The translations under genes and the position numbers were made by a program. Below, piece by piece: positions 1 to 8,540 of a stretch of DNA of 64,000 nt (position 1 is its first letter; each line of letters opens with the position of its first letter). Under the pieces are notes generated by a model. It was not told the origin of the DNA. It searched no databases and saw only the letters and a list, made by a program, of their open reading frames with translations. This DNA is from Alphaproteobacteria bacterium (GTDB taxonomy: Bacteria > Pseudomonadota > Alphaproteobacteria > Micropepsales > Micropepsaceae): contig CANIHD010000012.1 in the NCBI GenBank assembly GCA_947467345.1, positions 1-64,000 of the forward strand. The letters run 5' to 3'.

Positions 1-281
1 CCTTTGCTGCAGGAGCGGCCGCCTTGGGGGCAGCAGAAGGAGCCTTCGCAGGGGCTGGCGCTTTCGCGGTGGCAGCAGGCTGTGGCTTCGCAGGGGCCTT
101 TGGCGCGGCAGCCTTAGAGGGCGCCGCCTTTGGGGCAGCAGCCTTTGCTGCAGGAGCGGCCGCCTTGGGGGCAGCAGAAGGAGCCTTCGCAGGGGCTGGC
201 GCTTTCGCGGTGGCAGCAGGCTGTGGCTTCGCAGGGGCCTTTGGCGCGGCAGCCTTAGAGGGCGCCGCCTTTGGGGCAGCG
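1..281 (-). repeat. 141-bp tandem repeat, two copies, running off the window
   Basis: Bases 1-141 and 142-281 are essentially identical and first differ at position 281. The period is 141 bp, exactly 47 codons, so the repeat adds in-frame copies of an Ala/Lys/Pro-rich segment to the leftward gene. Near identity at the DNA level, not only the protein level, points to recent duplication. The array may continue beyond base 1. Confidence 0.9.
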
Positions 282-343
282 GCTTTGACGTCGGTTGTTT
301 TTGCGGGGGTAGCGACCGGCTTTTTCTTCACAACAGCAGTCAT
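1..343 (-). CDS. Ala/Lys/Pro-rich protein N-terminus, partial (possibly CarD/CdnL family)
   Basis: The reading frame starts at ATG 343 and stays open to the window edge, so only the N-terminal 114 residues are visible. They begin MTAVVKKKPVATPAKTT and are almost only Ala, Lys, Pro, Ser and Thr, with no folded domain in view. A GAGG ribosome site lies about 11 nt before the start. The coding bases form a 141-bp (47-codon) tandem repeat. Such basic, disordered extensions occur in DNA-binding proteins. In several alphaproteobacteria a CarD-type RNA polymerase-binding regulator with an Ala/Lys/Pro-rich N-terminus follows the ferredoxin gene fdxA, which is the upstream neighbour here. CarD identity is therefore inference from position only; a histone H1-like protein is the alternative. 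The coding direction is well supported, the function is not. Confidence 0.55.
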   Translation of the reverse strand, partial: MTAVVKKKPVATPAKTTDVKAAAPKAAPSKAAAPKAPAKPQPAATAKAPAPAKAPSAAPKAAAPAAKAAAPKAAPSKAAAPKAPAKPQPAATAKAPAPAKAPSAAPKAAAPAAK

Positions 344-590
344 CTAAATGTTTTTCCTCAACTTCGACCGATGTGCCCGAATCTCGGACGCCAAATCTCG
401 TATGGCCACGCAGACGTAAAGCCACAGACGGGTTCCAGCCCCCGTTTAAGAAGACCGTGCCATTCCAGCAAAAATACCGGAAACCTCCGCTGGCTACGTT
501 ATACGCCGTGTCGTGGCGCACCATAGGATCGGCTCGCGAGCCCCATGCGACATACGAAACCGTTCACTTAATAACTTATCATAAATGTCG

Positions 591-613
591 CAGAAATGGA
601 AGTCGCATTTCTG
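591..613. repeat. Perfect 8-bp inverted repeat, CAGAAATG-N7-CATTTCTG
   Basis: CAGAAATG (591-598) and CATTTCTG (606-613) are exact reverse complements separated by 7 bases. It lies downstream of fdxA and upstream of the Ala/Lys/Pro-rich gene, both read leftward. It could be a regulator's operator or an RNA hairpin. No T-run follows on either strand, so an intrinsic terminator is less likely. Confidence 0.45.
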
Positions 614-621
614 TCAAGCGC

Positions 622-651
622 TTGGGCGGTTAAATTAATCTAAGCGCCCAA
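622..651 (-). terminator. Possible hairpin terminator after fdxA
   Basis: TTGGGCG (622-628) and CGCCCAA (645-651) are perfect complements around a 16-nt AT-rich loop, starting 14 nt past the fdxA stop. The outer position suits a terminator, but there is no T-run and the loop is long, so the call is weak. Confidence 0.3.
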
Positions 652-665
652 CTCCTTGAATGCGC

Positions 666-1004
666 TCAAGAACCGCTTCCCGGCTTGGGGCTGAAATACT
701 TCGCAAATTTGTCCAGCACGCCGTCAAATTCCTTAGCATCCGTAGGTGCATCACCCTTTTGGCTGATATTCGGCCAGACCTTGGCGTATTCCGCATTCAC
801 CTCGAGCCATTTTTCCAATCCTGACTCGGTGTCAGGATGGATGGCGTCAGCCGGACACTCGGGCTCACACACGCCGCAATCGATGCATTCGTCCGGGTGG
901 ATGACGAGCATGTTCTCGCCCTCATAGAAGCAATCGACCGGGCAGACCTCGACGCAATCAAGGTATTTGCACCGAATGCACGCTTCGGTGACGACATAGG
1001 TCAT
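666..1004 (-). CDS. fdxA: Seven-iron ferredoxin FdxA
   Basis: A 112-residue cytoplasmic electron carrier. Cysteines at 9, 12, 17, 21, 25, 40, 43, 46 and 50 include the pattern for one [3Fe-4S] and one [4Fe-4S] cluster; the second motif reads [12 protein letters not shown]. The C-terminal tail after residue 55 is typical of this Azotobacter-type FdxA family. I start at ATG 1004, because [14 protein letters not shown] is the family N-terminus and GGAGAA sits just upstream; an earlier start would add 20 unrelated residues. It lies 56 nt downstream of the interrupted S4-domain gene and probably shares its leftward transcript with that gene and the helicase. The electron partner cannot be told from the sequence. 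Identity is firm. Confidence 0.95.
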   Translation of the reverse strand: MTYVVTEACIRCKYLDCVEVCPVDCFYEGENMLVIHPDECIDCGVCEPECPADAIHPDTESGLEKWLEVNAEYAKVWPNISQKGDAPTDAKEFDGVLDKFAKYFSPKPGSGS

Positions 1005-1060
1005 AGGGCTTCTCCGGAACGCATTATGGGACCGTCCAATAAGACGCTGAAGGCCTGGGA

Positions 1061-1342
1061 TCAAGCGTCGAGCGGAACTGACTGATAAAGCGCCTGCGCC
1101 TCGCGGGCGGACCCACGCCGTTCCGCCAGATCAACGACCGTGACAACGACGATGTCTCGACCGGTGGTGAGTGTGATCACGTCGCCCGGTTTCACCATGG
1201 CACCCGCTTTTTCCACACGATGACCGTTGAGGCGAACCTAGCCTGACCGCGCCTTTTCCTGGGCAGTGGCGCGGGTGCGGCAGAAGCGGGCGTGGAAGAG
1301 CCATTTATCGATGCGTTGGGTGGGAGTGGACTCTGGCGGCAT
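1061..1342 (-). pseudogene. S4-domain RNA-binding protein (Hsp15-like), interrupted by in-frame TAG
   Basis: Read through, this is a 93-codon gene for a small S4-fold protein of the Hsp15/HslR type, which binds RNA and in E. coli rescues stalled 50S subunits. Residues 1-34 (RIDKWLFHARFCRTRATAQEK) carry the first S4 helices. Codon 35 is TAG at 1238-1240. Codons 36-93 continue in the same frame with VRLNGHRVEKAG and a KPGDVITL strand, ending at TGA 1061. Relatives usually have His, Lys, Gln or Tyr at the stop position. Nothing else is damaged: the start is one base after the helicase stop, and the length is normal. It may be a recent pseudogene, a base-call error or a read-through product. The fold is split in the middle, so neither half should work alone. 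Confidence 0.8.
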
Positions 1343-1343
1343 C

Positions 1344-3923
1344 TCACGTCGCGGCGATAAGAGCCGACAATTCGGCGAAGGGCGATTCGGAAGACGGCGT
1401 CCCTCCACCTGGCGGGTGTCGCGCGCTGTTACGATGCGCTTTTCTTTCCCAAACGCTGATCGGCAGATCAGTCGGCGTTTTGCCGTCCGGCTTAAGCCTG
1501 CGACGCCAGCCAAGTTCTCTAACAACGGACAAGGCATCATCATTTCCAGAACCAAGCATCGATGCAAGGGCGGGCACCATTGTTTCGGCCGGGTTTTTCT
1601 TTCTCTCCGCGGCGGATAGCAAATTGTCGATTCGCTCGACGATGTCGCAACGCACCGCCCGCTGCCCGACCACGCGGTAGGAGGCGGCGGCCAGAAATGC
1701 CGTGGGCACGCCTTCGTCGTAAGCGACCGACGTTCGTCCGGGCGGCGGAGGGGAAGGAATGGGTTCCAGCCGCGCGTGAACCGCCCAGAGCAGGGCTGCA
1801 AGCCCGGCAGGCACCGGCTTCAAGAGGAGCGGCAGGTAGACGGCATGACGGCCGATCCGAACGCCGAACGGGCTCAGCGCCTTTGCAGCGGCGCGTAGAT
1901 CGTCGGGCAGGGATGCCGTTCGACGATCCACATGTCCCAACGCTTCACCAAGCTGGAAGGCGAGGCCGCGTGCCACCGCCGGCAAAGGGTGGGCCGCGTT
2001 TCTGTCCTCTGCCGCTTTGCGCAGGGCGACGAGCGGCTGCAACAGCAATCCGATACGGGCATGGACCCAGGCTTCGAGCCGCGCGCGGACACGCTCGCGA
2101 AAATCACCGCGAAGAATGTCGTCTGCCATGACGGCAACTGCCGGAGATAAAGGATGCGCTCCGGCAGAGAGCCGGCCCGCTGCGGCGCCTGACCACCACA
2201 ATTGCCCATGCTCGCTGAGATGGATCGCGTCGTCGCTGGCGCTAATCAGGGCGCGCGCACGTTCGACCATGCTGGCTTCAAGTCCCTTGAGGGCAGCAGC
2301 GCGCAACGTACGTCCGTGAATGCCTTCGGCGCGCGGGTCAGGCGCGAAACGAAAACCTTCCAGCTTGCCGACATGTTCGCCGCCCATGGCAACGGCGCCG
2401 CTCTCGTCGATCGCCAGCGTAAGATATTCCTCATCGCGCAAATGACGCATCAGCACAGACGTGCGGCGATCGATGAAGCGTTGCGTCAGTTTTTCGTGCA
2501 GTGCATCCGATAGGCGATCGTCTGTCGCGCGCGTCATTTCCTGCCAATAGGCCGGATCGCCCGTCCAGCCTGGGCGATGCGCGGCATAGGTCCAGGTGCG
2601 GATCTGGGCAAGGCGCGCCGATAGCGTGTCTACATCGCCCTCGACAATGTCGAGCCGCGCTATCTGATGCGACAGCCAGGCGTCGGGAAGCACACCGCGA
2701 TCCATAAGGTGACGCACGATCTGTCCAACCAAACTTGTGTGTTCGTCGGAAGTGAGTTTGCGGAAATCCGGCAGCTGGCAAGCCTGCCACAGCAATTTGA
2801 CGGTTGCGGGCCCGGTGCAGCGCGCGCGCATATCTTCATCGCGCGCCAATGTAGCCAGCGTCCAATGATCCGACGCGGGCCGCGCCTTCATCAGGCCGCG
2901 CACCGGCGGCGGTTCATCAAGACTGGCGAGAAGCGCATCAAGCGAAACGAAATCAAGCGAGCTGTTGCGCCACTGCAGAACGCGTACTGGATCGTAGCGG
3001 TGGTTTTCGATTTGCGCGACAATATCGGCATCGAGCGAAGCGGCATCGCTGGTCACGCCGAACGTTCCGTCGTTCATGAAGCGGCCAGCGCGCCCCGCGA
3101 TTTGGCCCATCTCCTCCGGCCTCAGAGGACGCACCATCATACCATCGAATTTTTCAGTCGCGGCGAAGGCGACATGATCGACATCCATATTGATGCCCAT
3201 GCCGATCGCATCGGTCGCGATCAAAAAATCCACTTCGCCGGATTGATAGAGCGCCACTTGCGCATTGCGTGTGCGCGGGCTCAGAGCGCCCATGACGACC
3301 GCGGCGCCGCCGCGTTGGCTGCGCACCAGTTCGGCCAGCCCATAAACATCTTCGGCGGAAAACGCGACGACGGCGGATCGGCGCGGCAGCCGCGTCAGTT
3401 TTTTCGCGCCCGTATAGGCGAGATCGGAAAAGCGCGGGCGGGTGATGAACTGCGTTTGCGGCACGAAGCGTTTGATGACGCTGCGCATCGTGCCGGCGCC
3501 GAGCAGCATGGTCTCTTCATCACCGCGCGCGTGGAGCAAGCGGTCGGTAAATACATGGCCGCGTTCGAGATCGGCGCAGAGCTGGATTTCATCGACCGCG
3601 AGAAACGCCACCGGAATATCGACCGGCATCGCTTCTACGGTGCACACATAGAAACGCGGATGCGCCGGGACGATCCGTTCCTCGCCGGTGATCAGCGCGA
3701 CTTCAGTGAGCCCACGCAGGCGGACGATTTTGTCATAAACCTCACGCGCAAGCAGGCGCAGGGGCAGGCCGATCATGCCCGAGCGGTGGGCCAGCATGCG
3801 TTCAATGGCGAGATGGGTCTTGCCTGTATTGGTCGGGCCAAGGACGGCGGTCACCTTGCCGCCACGGCCAATACCGATCACGTCGTGTGACGCGACAAGG
3901 CTTTGTCTGAACTCATGTCGCAT
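1344..3923 (-). CDS. SUV3-like ATP-dependent RNA helicase
   Basis: An 859-residue superfamily 2 helicase resembling mitochondrial SUV3, widespread in alphaproteobacteria. The Walker A motif GPTNTGKT is at residues 29-36, the Walker B DEIQ at 111-114, and motif VI QIAGRAGR at 274-281. The rest is the long C-terminal region of this family, rich in charged residues, without other clear domains. It probably unwinds structured RNA during RNA turnover; the exact substrate is not evident. The gene heads a leftward cluster: its TGA is one base from the S4-domain gene's ATG, followed by fdxA. The start at 3923 gives only a short leader before the ATPase core. The family call is firm, the cellular role is inferred. 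Confidence 0.9.
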   Translation of the reverse strand: MRHEFRQSLVASHDVIGIGRGGKVTAVLGPTNTGKTHLAIERMLAHRSGMIGLPLRLLAREVYDKIVRLRGLTEVALITGEERIVPAHPRFYVCTVEAMPVDIPVAFLAVDEIQLCADLERGHVFTDRLLHARGDEETMLLGAGTMRSVIKRFVPQTQFITRPRFSDLAYTGAKKLTRLPRRSAVVAFSAEDVYGLAELVRSQRGGAAVVMGALSPRTRNAQVALYQSGEVDFLIATDAIGMGINMDVDHVAFAATEKFDGMMVRPLRPEEMGQIAGRAGRFMNDGTFGVTSDAASLDADIVAQIENHRYDPVRVLQWRNSSLDFVSLDALLASLDEPPPVRGLMKARPASDHWTLATLARDEDMRARCTGPATVKLLWQACQLPDFRKLTSDEHTSLVGQIVRHLMDRGVLPDAWLSHQIARLDIVEGDVDTLSARLAQIRTWTYAAHRPGWTGDPAYWQEMTRATDDRLSDALHEKLTQRFIDRRTSVLMRHLRDEEYLTLAIDESGAVAMGGEHVGKLEGFRFAPDPRAEGIHGRTLRAAALKGLEASMVERARALISASDDAIHLSEHGQLWWSGAAAGRLSAGAHPLSPAVAVMADDILRGDFRERVRARLEAWVHARIGLLLQPLVALRKAAEDRNAAHPLPAVARGLAFQLGEALGHVDRRTASLPDDLRAAAKALSPFGVRIGRHAVYLPLLLKPVPAGLAALLWAVHARLEPIPSPPPPGRTSVAYDEGVPTAFLAAASYRVVGQRAVRCDIVERIDNLLSAAERKKNPAETMVPALASMLGSGNDDALSVVRELGWRRRLKPDGKTPTDLPISVWERKAHRNSARHPPGGGTPSSESPFAELSALIAAT

Positions 3924-4259
3924 GGGCCGACCGCATCCGGGCGCTCAGGGTCCTGAGATATATTGGTACGAGGAGGCCATCAGCCAAAGGGGGTAAGCCG
4001 CGAAATAAACGCGCAGCCCGCGAGAGCCTGTGGATGGACGGTAAATGGCGGTGAACAGAACAAAAACGAAACGTGGCCGAATCACTAACAACGTCAAATA
4101 TCAGTTTTCGTTCACCTACAACATATCGGATAGTAGGGTCGCGCACAACCTAAATCTTGCGTCATGTGCAAGGGATCGGGTAGGGCGGAAACGGTTGAAG
4201 GCAAAATCGCCCCTCAGAGCTGACCCGCCATTTCGGCCCGAAAATACCAAGCCTTTGAT
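3924..4259. other. Intergenic region upstream of the helicase gene
   Basis: About 335 bases between the helicase start and the end of the DUF3108 gene, both leftward. I see no gene, tRNA or strong hairpin. The stretch 4060-4140 is AT-rich relative to the surrounding DNA and could hold the helicase promoter, but no box pair is convincing. Confidence 0.45.
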
Positions 4260-5120
4260 TCAATTGGACTTCAAAAGCGTGCCGTCGATTCGCACGTCGG
4301 AAGCGACCACCGTGATGAGCCCGAATTCGGTCTCCGACCATAGCCGCAGAGGAATCATGTAACGGCGATTGGGGTCGGTGGGACTGGCAACCGAGGCTAC
4401 CCATGCCGAGATTTTGGGCATCTTTCCGCCCCGTTCGACGATTCGCTGTAAATGGCCGGCCACCTGTTTGTACTCGACCTCGCAGACCAAAGCCGGGCCT
4501 TTATAGATGCCGTTGTCCATCGTCACATTGGCCCGGCGAGCGAAACTGAAGACGATGTCGTAGCGCCGCCGCCCGTCGAAGACCGGCGCGGTCACGGCGC
4601 AGGGCTTAGCCTCGTCGGCAGCGGTGCTCGTCACTAGGAACAGGACCGAACTCAAGGGATCCAAAGAACGTCGCCGGTCGTAGTCGCTGACAGGCACGAG
4701 ATCGTTATAAGCCGGGTTGGCAATCATCTGCACCGGGCCATTGGCGTCGAATTTTACCGTGACTTCCTGGCGGCTGCCGGTCCTACGAGTAGAAAACGAA
4801 TCATAATTGGCAGGCTCCACGCGCCCGTTCTCTATCTTCCCATAGGACGCCGTCTCGATTTTTGACTGCCAGAAGCGGTTGACGATTCCTTGCGTTTCCA
4901 GGCGGGAGCTCGCCTTATAGGTGCCGTTCTCGATGCGCGCCGTCATGGCGGCCTGCCCAAACGACACGCCACCCGCATAGAGCTTGAAAGTAATGTCCAG
5001 GGTTGAGGCGGTGCCGGTGGCGTCCTGCGCTTCGCCGCCGGCGGCCAAGGCCTGGTTTTGAGTCGCCCACAGGCCCAAGATTCCTGCAATGACGGCGATA
5101 TAAGCGAGCTTCAGCCTCAT
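4260..5120 (-). CDS. Exported DUF3108 domain protein
   Basis: A 286-residue protein with an N-terminal signal peptide: MRLKLAYIAVIAGILGLW, then an Ala-rich cleavage region near AAGGEA. The body matches the DUF3108 family of periplasmic or outer-membrane-associated proteins, including a typical DLVPVSDYDRRRSLDPLS region; no enzymatic function is established for this family. The start at ATG 5120 has an AGAGG ribosome site and gives a clean signal peptide; an upstream in-frame start would add 27 residues without signal character. The gene is divergent from rpmB, with 235 bases between, which include the structured rpmB leader. Family moderately firm, function unknown. Confidence 0.8.
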   Translation of the reverse strand: MRLKLAYIAVIAGILGLWATQNQALAAGGEAQDATGTASTLDITFKLYAGGVSFGQAAMTARIENGTYKASSRLETQGIVNRFWQSKIETASYGKIENGRVEPANYDSFSTRRTGSRQEVTVKFDANGPVQMIANPAYNDLVPVSDYDRRRSLDPLSSVLFLVTSTAADEAKPCAVTAPVFDGRRRYDIVFSFARRANVTMDNGIYKGPALVCEVEYKQVAGHLQRIVERGGKMPKISAWVASVASPTDPNRRYMIPLRLWSETEFGLITVVASDVRIDGTLLKSN

Positions 5121-5232
5121 GGAGTACCTCTTTGCGGTATGGCGAGGGGCGGCCCCGGTCTTTCCGGTCGGGCTGGCCCTGTCCTCCAGTGTAAATCCCA
5201 TTCCGGTCGAATGGTTGCGCCTGAATGCCCCG

Positions 5233-5331
5233 CGGAAAGTCCTACAATCTCCAGCGCTTGACGGGACTTTCCGGCTCGCCTAAGAGAGCCGGCCCTGCGA
5301 TGGCGCGTCAAGCGCCGCGACGCGGGTCGCG
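5233..5331 (+). promoter_or_regulatory. Candidate structured RNA leader of rpmB
   Basis: Four perfect complementary pairs lie within 100 nt before rpmB. P1: 5233-5242 with 5264-5273 (10 bp, core GGAAAGTCC/GGACTTTCC). P2: 5271-5277 with 5286-5292 (CCGGCTC/GAGCCGG). P3: 5254-5263 with 5306-5315 (10 bp, core GCGCTTGAC/GTCAAGCGC). P4: 5316-5321 with 5326-5331 (CGCGAC/GTCGCG, GCGG loop), ending 13 nt before the GAGGA ribosome site. P3 uses the loop of P1 and encloses P2, so P1 and P3 either form a pseudoknot or exclude each other. That layout suggests translational or attenuation control, perhaps autoregulation by L28. The inverted repeats also read on the other strand, upstream of DUF3108. Inference from base pairing only. 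Confidence 0.5.
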
Positions 5332-5355
5332 ATCACTTTGGTACGAGGATATGTC

Positions 5356-5652
5356 ATGGCTCGCCGCTGCGAATTGACCGGCAAAGGTGTCCAAAGCGGG
5401 CACAATGTGAGCCATGCGAATAACAAGACCAAGCGGGTTTTCCGCCCGAATCTGCAGACGGTGACGCTGGCGAGCGATGCGCTTGGTCAGTCCGTCTCGC
5501 TGAAGATCAGCATGAACGCGCTGCGCAGCATCGACCGCCGTGGTGGCTTCGATGCGTTTCTGCTCAAGCAGAAGGACGATGTCCTGTCGCTCAAGGCGCT
5601 TCGTTTGAAGCGTGAAATTTCCAAGCGCCAGGTTGCAGCCCCCGCCGCTTAA
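5356..5652 (+). CDS. rpmB: 50S ribosomal protein L28
   Basis: A 98-residue ribosomal protein beginning [27 protein letters not shown], the canonical L28 N-terminus, and containing FRPNLQ and a basic C-terminal helix. It is part of the large ribosomal subunit near the E site. GAGGA at 5345-5349 is correctly spaced for ATG 5356; an in-frame start six codons earlier is not needed. It is a single-gene unit facing the leftward esterase-cobT-cobS cluster, with a 12-nt convergent gap at its 3' end. The leader contains strong alternative base pairing (see 5233-5331), which may regulate it. It ends with a normal TAA, evidence that TAA is a true stop in this genome. Confidence 0.98.
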   Translation: MARRCELTGKGVQSGHNVSHANNKTKRVFRPNLQTVTLASDALGQSVSLKISMNALRSIDRRGGFDAFLLKQKDDVLSLKALRLKREISKRQVAAPAA

Positions 5653-5664
5653 TTCGCGGCGTCT

Positions 5665-6672
5665 CTAGCGCGCGATTTCGAACATCAGCAGCACGCTGCG
5701 CTGAAGCGCGGAAAAATTATTGTCCGACACGATGTAGAAGAGGGTTTCGCCCTTGGGTCCGCGGCGAACCGCGATGCCCTCCATATTGTCGATGCTACTA
5801 TCCTGAAAACTTAAGTCCGCGAGGATCTCGCCCTGAAGCTGCGCGCCGGCCTGCACCTCCGCGAGCGGCACGCGCCGTACTTCCATGCCGACTCCGCCCG
5901 CGATGGAGAAGCGGCGCTCCAGAATGAAAAGATCATTATCGGGTCCGCGCGCCAAGCTGGTCACCATGAATGGTGGGCGCCGCACGACGCTGAGGGACCG
6001 CGAATTCACGCCAGCGGCGGTGCCGGGATAGGCCTCCAACGAAGCAGCAATGCCGCCCCCATCGCCCCAGGCGTTTTCGGACACCAGGAGCAGCGTATCG
6101 GGCGCAACAAAGGCGGCGCCTTCCAATCCTTCGTTCGGGCTTTGGGTACGCACCCACGCGCCCACGGGCATGCTGGAGGGCCGCGCCGCAAAACCTCGTG
6201 AGAGATCGTAGCGCCAGACGCGATGCTCGCGCTCGAAACTCACAATGACGGCGCCATCCAGATCGCCATCTTTCGCAACCGCCATTCCTTCGGCATCACC
6301 GTCTTTGCCCTGAAGAGCAACGCCGGTCAGATCGAGCATAGGCGCGAGTTCGCCATTCGATAGGCCGGAGAGATTTCCTTGCTCATCGTAAGCAAGGCGG
6401 GCGCGAAACCAGCGCGCTTCGTCGGAGATCGCCAAAATGCGCGCGCCGTCGCTTGAGATTGCGATGTCAGAAAGCCCGCCAAAGCGCTGATCAGATGAAG
6501 AAAGTACCAATCCGCCGCGATAGATGAGCTTGCCGGCTTTCGTCTCCGCAGGTTTGCCGGGATAGAGTGCGAGCCGCGCGGAGGAAACAAGTTCAGCGCC
6601 TTCTGCAGCGCTCACAAGGCAGATCACACACGCAATAGCGGCGACGGCCGTCTGCGCACGACTGCGTTTCAC
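5665..6672 (-). CDS. Exported esterase-like protein of the phytase family
   Basis: A protein of about 335 residues with a signal peptide ([20 protein letters not shown], then SAAEGAEL) and a beta-propeller-like body containing [20 protein letters not shown] and NEGLEGAAF. These match the esterase-like activity of phytase family (PF13449); the true substrate of bacterial members is unclear. I chose GTG 6672, which overlaps the cobT TGA as GTGA and gives a standard signal peptide. ATG 6711 is an alternative, with 13 more basic residues and a 43-bp overlap. It is the last gene of the leftward cobS-cobT cluster and ends 12 nt from the end of rpmB with a normal TAG. Family fairly sure, start uncertain. 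Confidence 0.75.
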   Translation of the reverse strand: MKRSRAQTAVAAIACVICLVSAAEGAELVSSARLALYPGKPAETKAGKLIYRGGLVLSSSDQRFGGLSDIAISSDGARILAISDEARWFRARLAYDEQGNLSGLSNGELAPMLDLTGVALQGKDGDAEGMAVAKDGDLDGAVIVSFEREHRVWRYDLSRGFAARPSSMPVGAWVRTQSPNEGLEGAAFVAPDTLLLVSENAWGDGGGIAASLEAYPGTAAGVNSRSLSVVRRPPFMVTSLARGPDNDLFILERRFSIAGGVGMEVRRVPLAEVQAGAQLQGEILADLSFQDSSIDNMEGIAVRRGPKGETLFYIVSDNNFSALQRSVLLMFEIAR

Positions 6673-8534
6673 GCGGCGCGCCGTATGCGCCGGCCGTGCT
6701 TGTCGTCGCATCGCTTCTCTGCGAACAAATCGATCAACTGATCCGTCATGGCACCGCCAAGCTGTTCGGCATCGATGATGGTCACAGCATTGCGATAATA
6801 GCGTGTCACGTCGTGGCCGATGCCGATGGCGCTGAGCTCGACATTAGACTTGTTCTCGATCTCGGCAATGACTATGCGCAAATGCTGGTCGAGATAATTT
6901 CCCGTATTCACCGAGAGTGTGGAATCGTCCACGGGCGCGCCATCCGAGATCACCATCAGAATGCGCCGCGCTTCAGGTCGCGCGATCAGCCTGGAGTGCG
7001 CCCACATCAAGGCTTCGCCGTCGATATTTTCCTTAAGTAAGCCTTCGCGCATCATGAGGCCAAGATTGCGCTTGGCGCGGCGCCACGGTGCGTCAGCCGA
7101 TTTGTAGACAATGTGGCGCAGATCATTCAGCCGCCCGGGGTGAGGCGTCTTGCCGTCCGCCAGCCAACGCTCGCGTGCTTGGCCACCCTTCCACGCACGC
7201 GTGGTGAAGCCGAGAATTTCGACCTTCACCGCACAGCGCTCCAGCGTGCGCGCGAGAATATCGGCGCACATCGCCGCCACCATGATGGGGCGGCCGCGCA
7301 TGGAACCGGAATTGTCGAGCAGCAGTGTTACCACCGTGTCGCGAAACTGGATGTCGCTCTCATGCTTGAATGAAAGCGGATACATGGGATCGATGACGAT
7401 GCGCGTAAGCCGCGCCGTATCGAGAACTCCCTCTTCAAGGTCGAATTGCCACGAGCGGTTCTGCTGCGCCATCAGCAAACGTTGCAGCTTGTTGGCGAGG
7501 CGCGACACCAGGCCCTGAACCGGCTGCAATTGCTGATCCAGAAAATTACGCAGGCGCGTCAATTCCTCGGCGTCGCAAAGCTCTTCCGCATTGACGATCT
7601 CATCGAACTGCTTCGAGAAAACGCGATAGTCCCAGCGCTCGACATCGGAAAAGGGCAGGTCGGGCCGCCAGGGACGATTGCCCTCCTTTAATTCCTTGCC
7701 GTTGTCGGGATCTGGCAATTCCGTTTCCGTCTCGGCGGAGACGTCGTCTTTGGTATCACTGGCGTCTTCCGACATTTGCGTGTCGGGCGTGTCACTCTCT
7801 TTGGTTTCGGTGCCCTGGGTGTCTTCGGCGCCGTCGGTTTGATCTTCCTCGGAAGGCTCACCTTCGTCCGTTCCGGGCTCCTGACTCATCTCTTCGGCGA
7901 GCTGCAGATCTTTCAGGATCGTGCGTGTCAGGCGCGCGAAGGCGCGCTGATCGCGCACCACACCGGCGAGGCGCGCCATATCATCGCCCGCCTTCTGTTC
8001 CAGATATTGGCGCCAGCAATTGACCGCGTTGCGCGCGACCTTTGGCGGCGGCTCGCCCGTCAGCTTCTCGCGGATGACAAGACCGAGAATTTCCGCCGGC
8101 GGAATTTCCCCGCGCTCGGTAACGTCGCCAAGGCCACGCGCTTTCGCACGCAGCGCCGCGTTGGCCGCCAGATTTTCCTTCATCCCCGCCATAGCGAGCG
8201 AGCCGATCGCTTCGACGCGCGCGGTTTCAGCGGCTTCGAACAGCGCCTGCGCGTCAGCGCCGATGGGACGGAAATCGCGGTCGACGGATTCGTTGTGATG
8301 CGCCAGGCGCAAGGCATAGGCGTCGCTAGCGCCACGAATGGCCGCAACTTCCTCAGGCGTGAGGTAGCGCGACGGCAGCGGTAGCCGTGCCTTCTTACCC
8401 TTTAGGCTCGGCTGTTCGGGCGAGAATATAACTTCGAGTTCCGGTTCGCCCGCGATCGAACGCATCGCGCCTGCGACGGCGCGTTTGAATGGATCGGTCG
8501 GGTTAGTGTCGGACGCCACAGAAGCGATCCCCAC
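6669..8534 (-). CDS. cobT: Cobaltochelatase subunit CobT
   Basis: A 621-residue subunit of the aerobic cobaltochelatase, which inserts cobalt into hydrogenobyrinic acid a,c-diamide during cobalamin synthesis. Residues 1-215 are the N-terminal helical part. Residues 217-280 form a very acidic linker typical of CobT. The C-terminal von Willebrand A domain has the MIDAS metal site DNSGS at 407-411 and ends in a basic tail. The start is GTG, six bases after the cobS stop. CobT works with the AAA+ protein CobS and the catalytic subunit CobN; cobN is not in this window. Its TGA overlaps the start chosen for the downstream esterase-like gene. Confidence 0.95.
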   Translation of the reverse strand: MGIASVASDTNPTDPFKRAVAGAMRSIAGEPELEVIFSPEQPSLKGKKARLPLPSRYLTPEEVAAIRGASDAYALRLAHHNESVDRDFRPIGADAQALFEAAETARVEAIGSLAMAGMKENLAANAALRAKARGLGDVTERGEIPPAEILGLVIREKLTGEPPPKVARNAVNCWRQYLEQKAGDDMARLAGVVRDQRAFARLTRTILKDLQLAEEMSQEPGTDEGEPSEEDQTDGAEDTQGTETKESDTPDTQMSEDASDTKDDVSAETETELPDPDNGKELKEGNRPWRPDLPFSDVERWDYRVFSKQFDEIVNAEELCDAEELTRLRNFLDQQLQPVQGLVSRLANKLQRLLMAQQNRSWQFDLEEGVLDTARLTRIVIDPMYPLSFKHESDIQFRDTVVTLLLDNSGSMRGRPIMVAAMCADILARTLERCAVKVEILGFTTRAWKGGQARERWLADGKTPHPGRLNDLRHIVYKSADAPWRRAKRNLGLMMREGLLKENIDGEALMWAHSRLIARPEARRILMVISDGAPVDDSTLSVNTGNYLDQHLRIVIAEIENKSNVELSAIGIGHDVTRYYRNAVTIIDAEQLGGAMTDQLIDLFAEKRCDDKHGRRIRRAA

Positions 8535-8540
8535 AATGGC

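Larger units (their letters stand above)
344..665. other. Intergenic region between fdxA and the Ala/Lys/Pro-rich gene
   Basis: About 320 bases with no convincing gene on either strand; the short frames here have no recognisable product and no good ribosome site. The region holds two inverted repeats, listed separately (591-613 and 622-651), and is AT-richer than its surroundings near 560-590. It must carry the promoter of the leftward gene starting at 343 if that gene is not cotranscribed with fdxA, but I could not identify clear -35/-10 boxes. Confidence 0.5.

Noticed and set aside
24-347. Gly/Ala-rich rightward reading frame at the left edge
   Set aside because: It is the antisense of the Ala/Lys/Pro-rich leftward gene, which has a ribosome site and sensible composition; the rightward protein is a Gly/Ala/Phe artefact of GC-rich repeat DNA.
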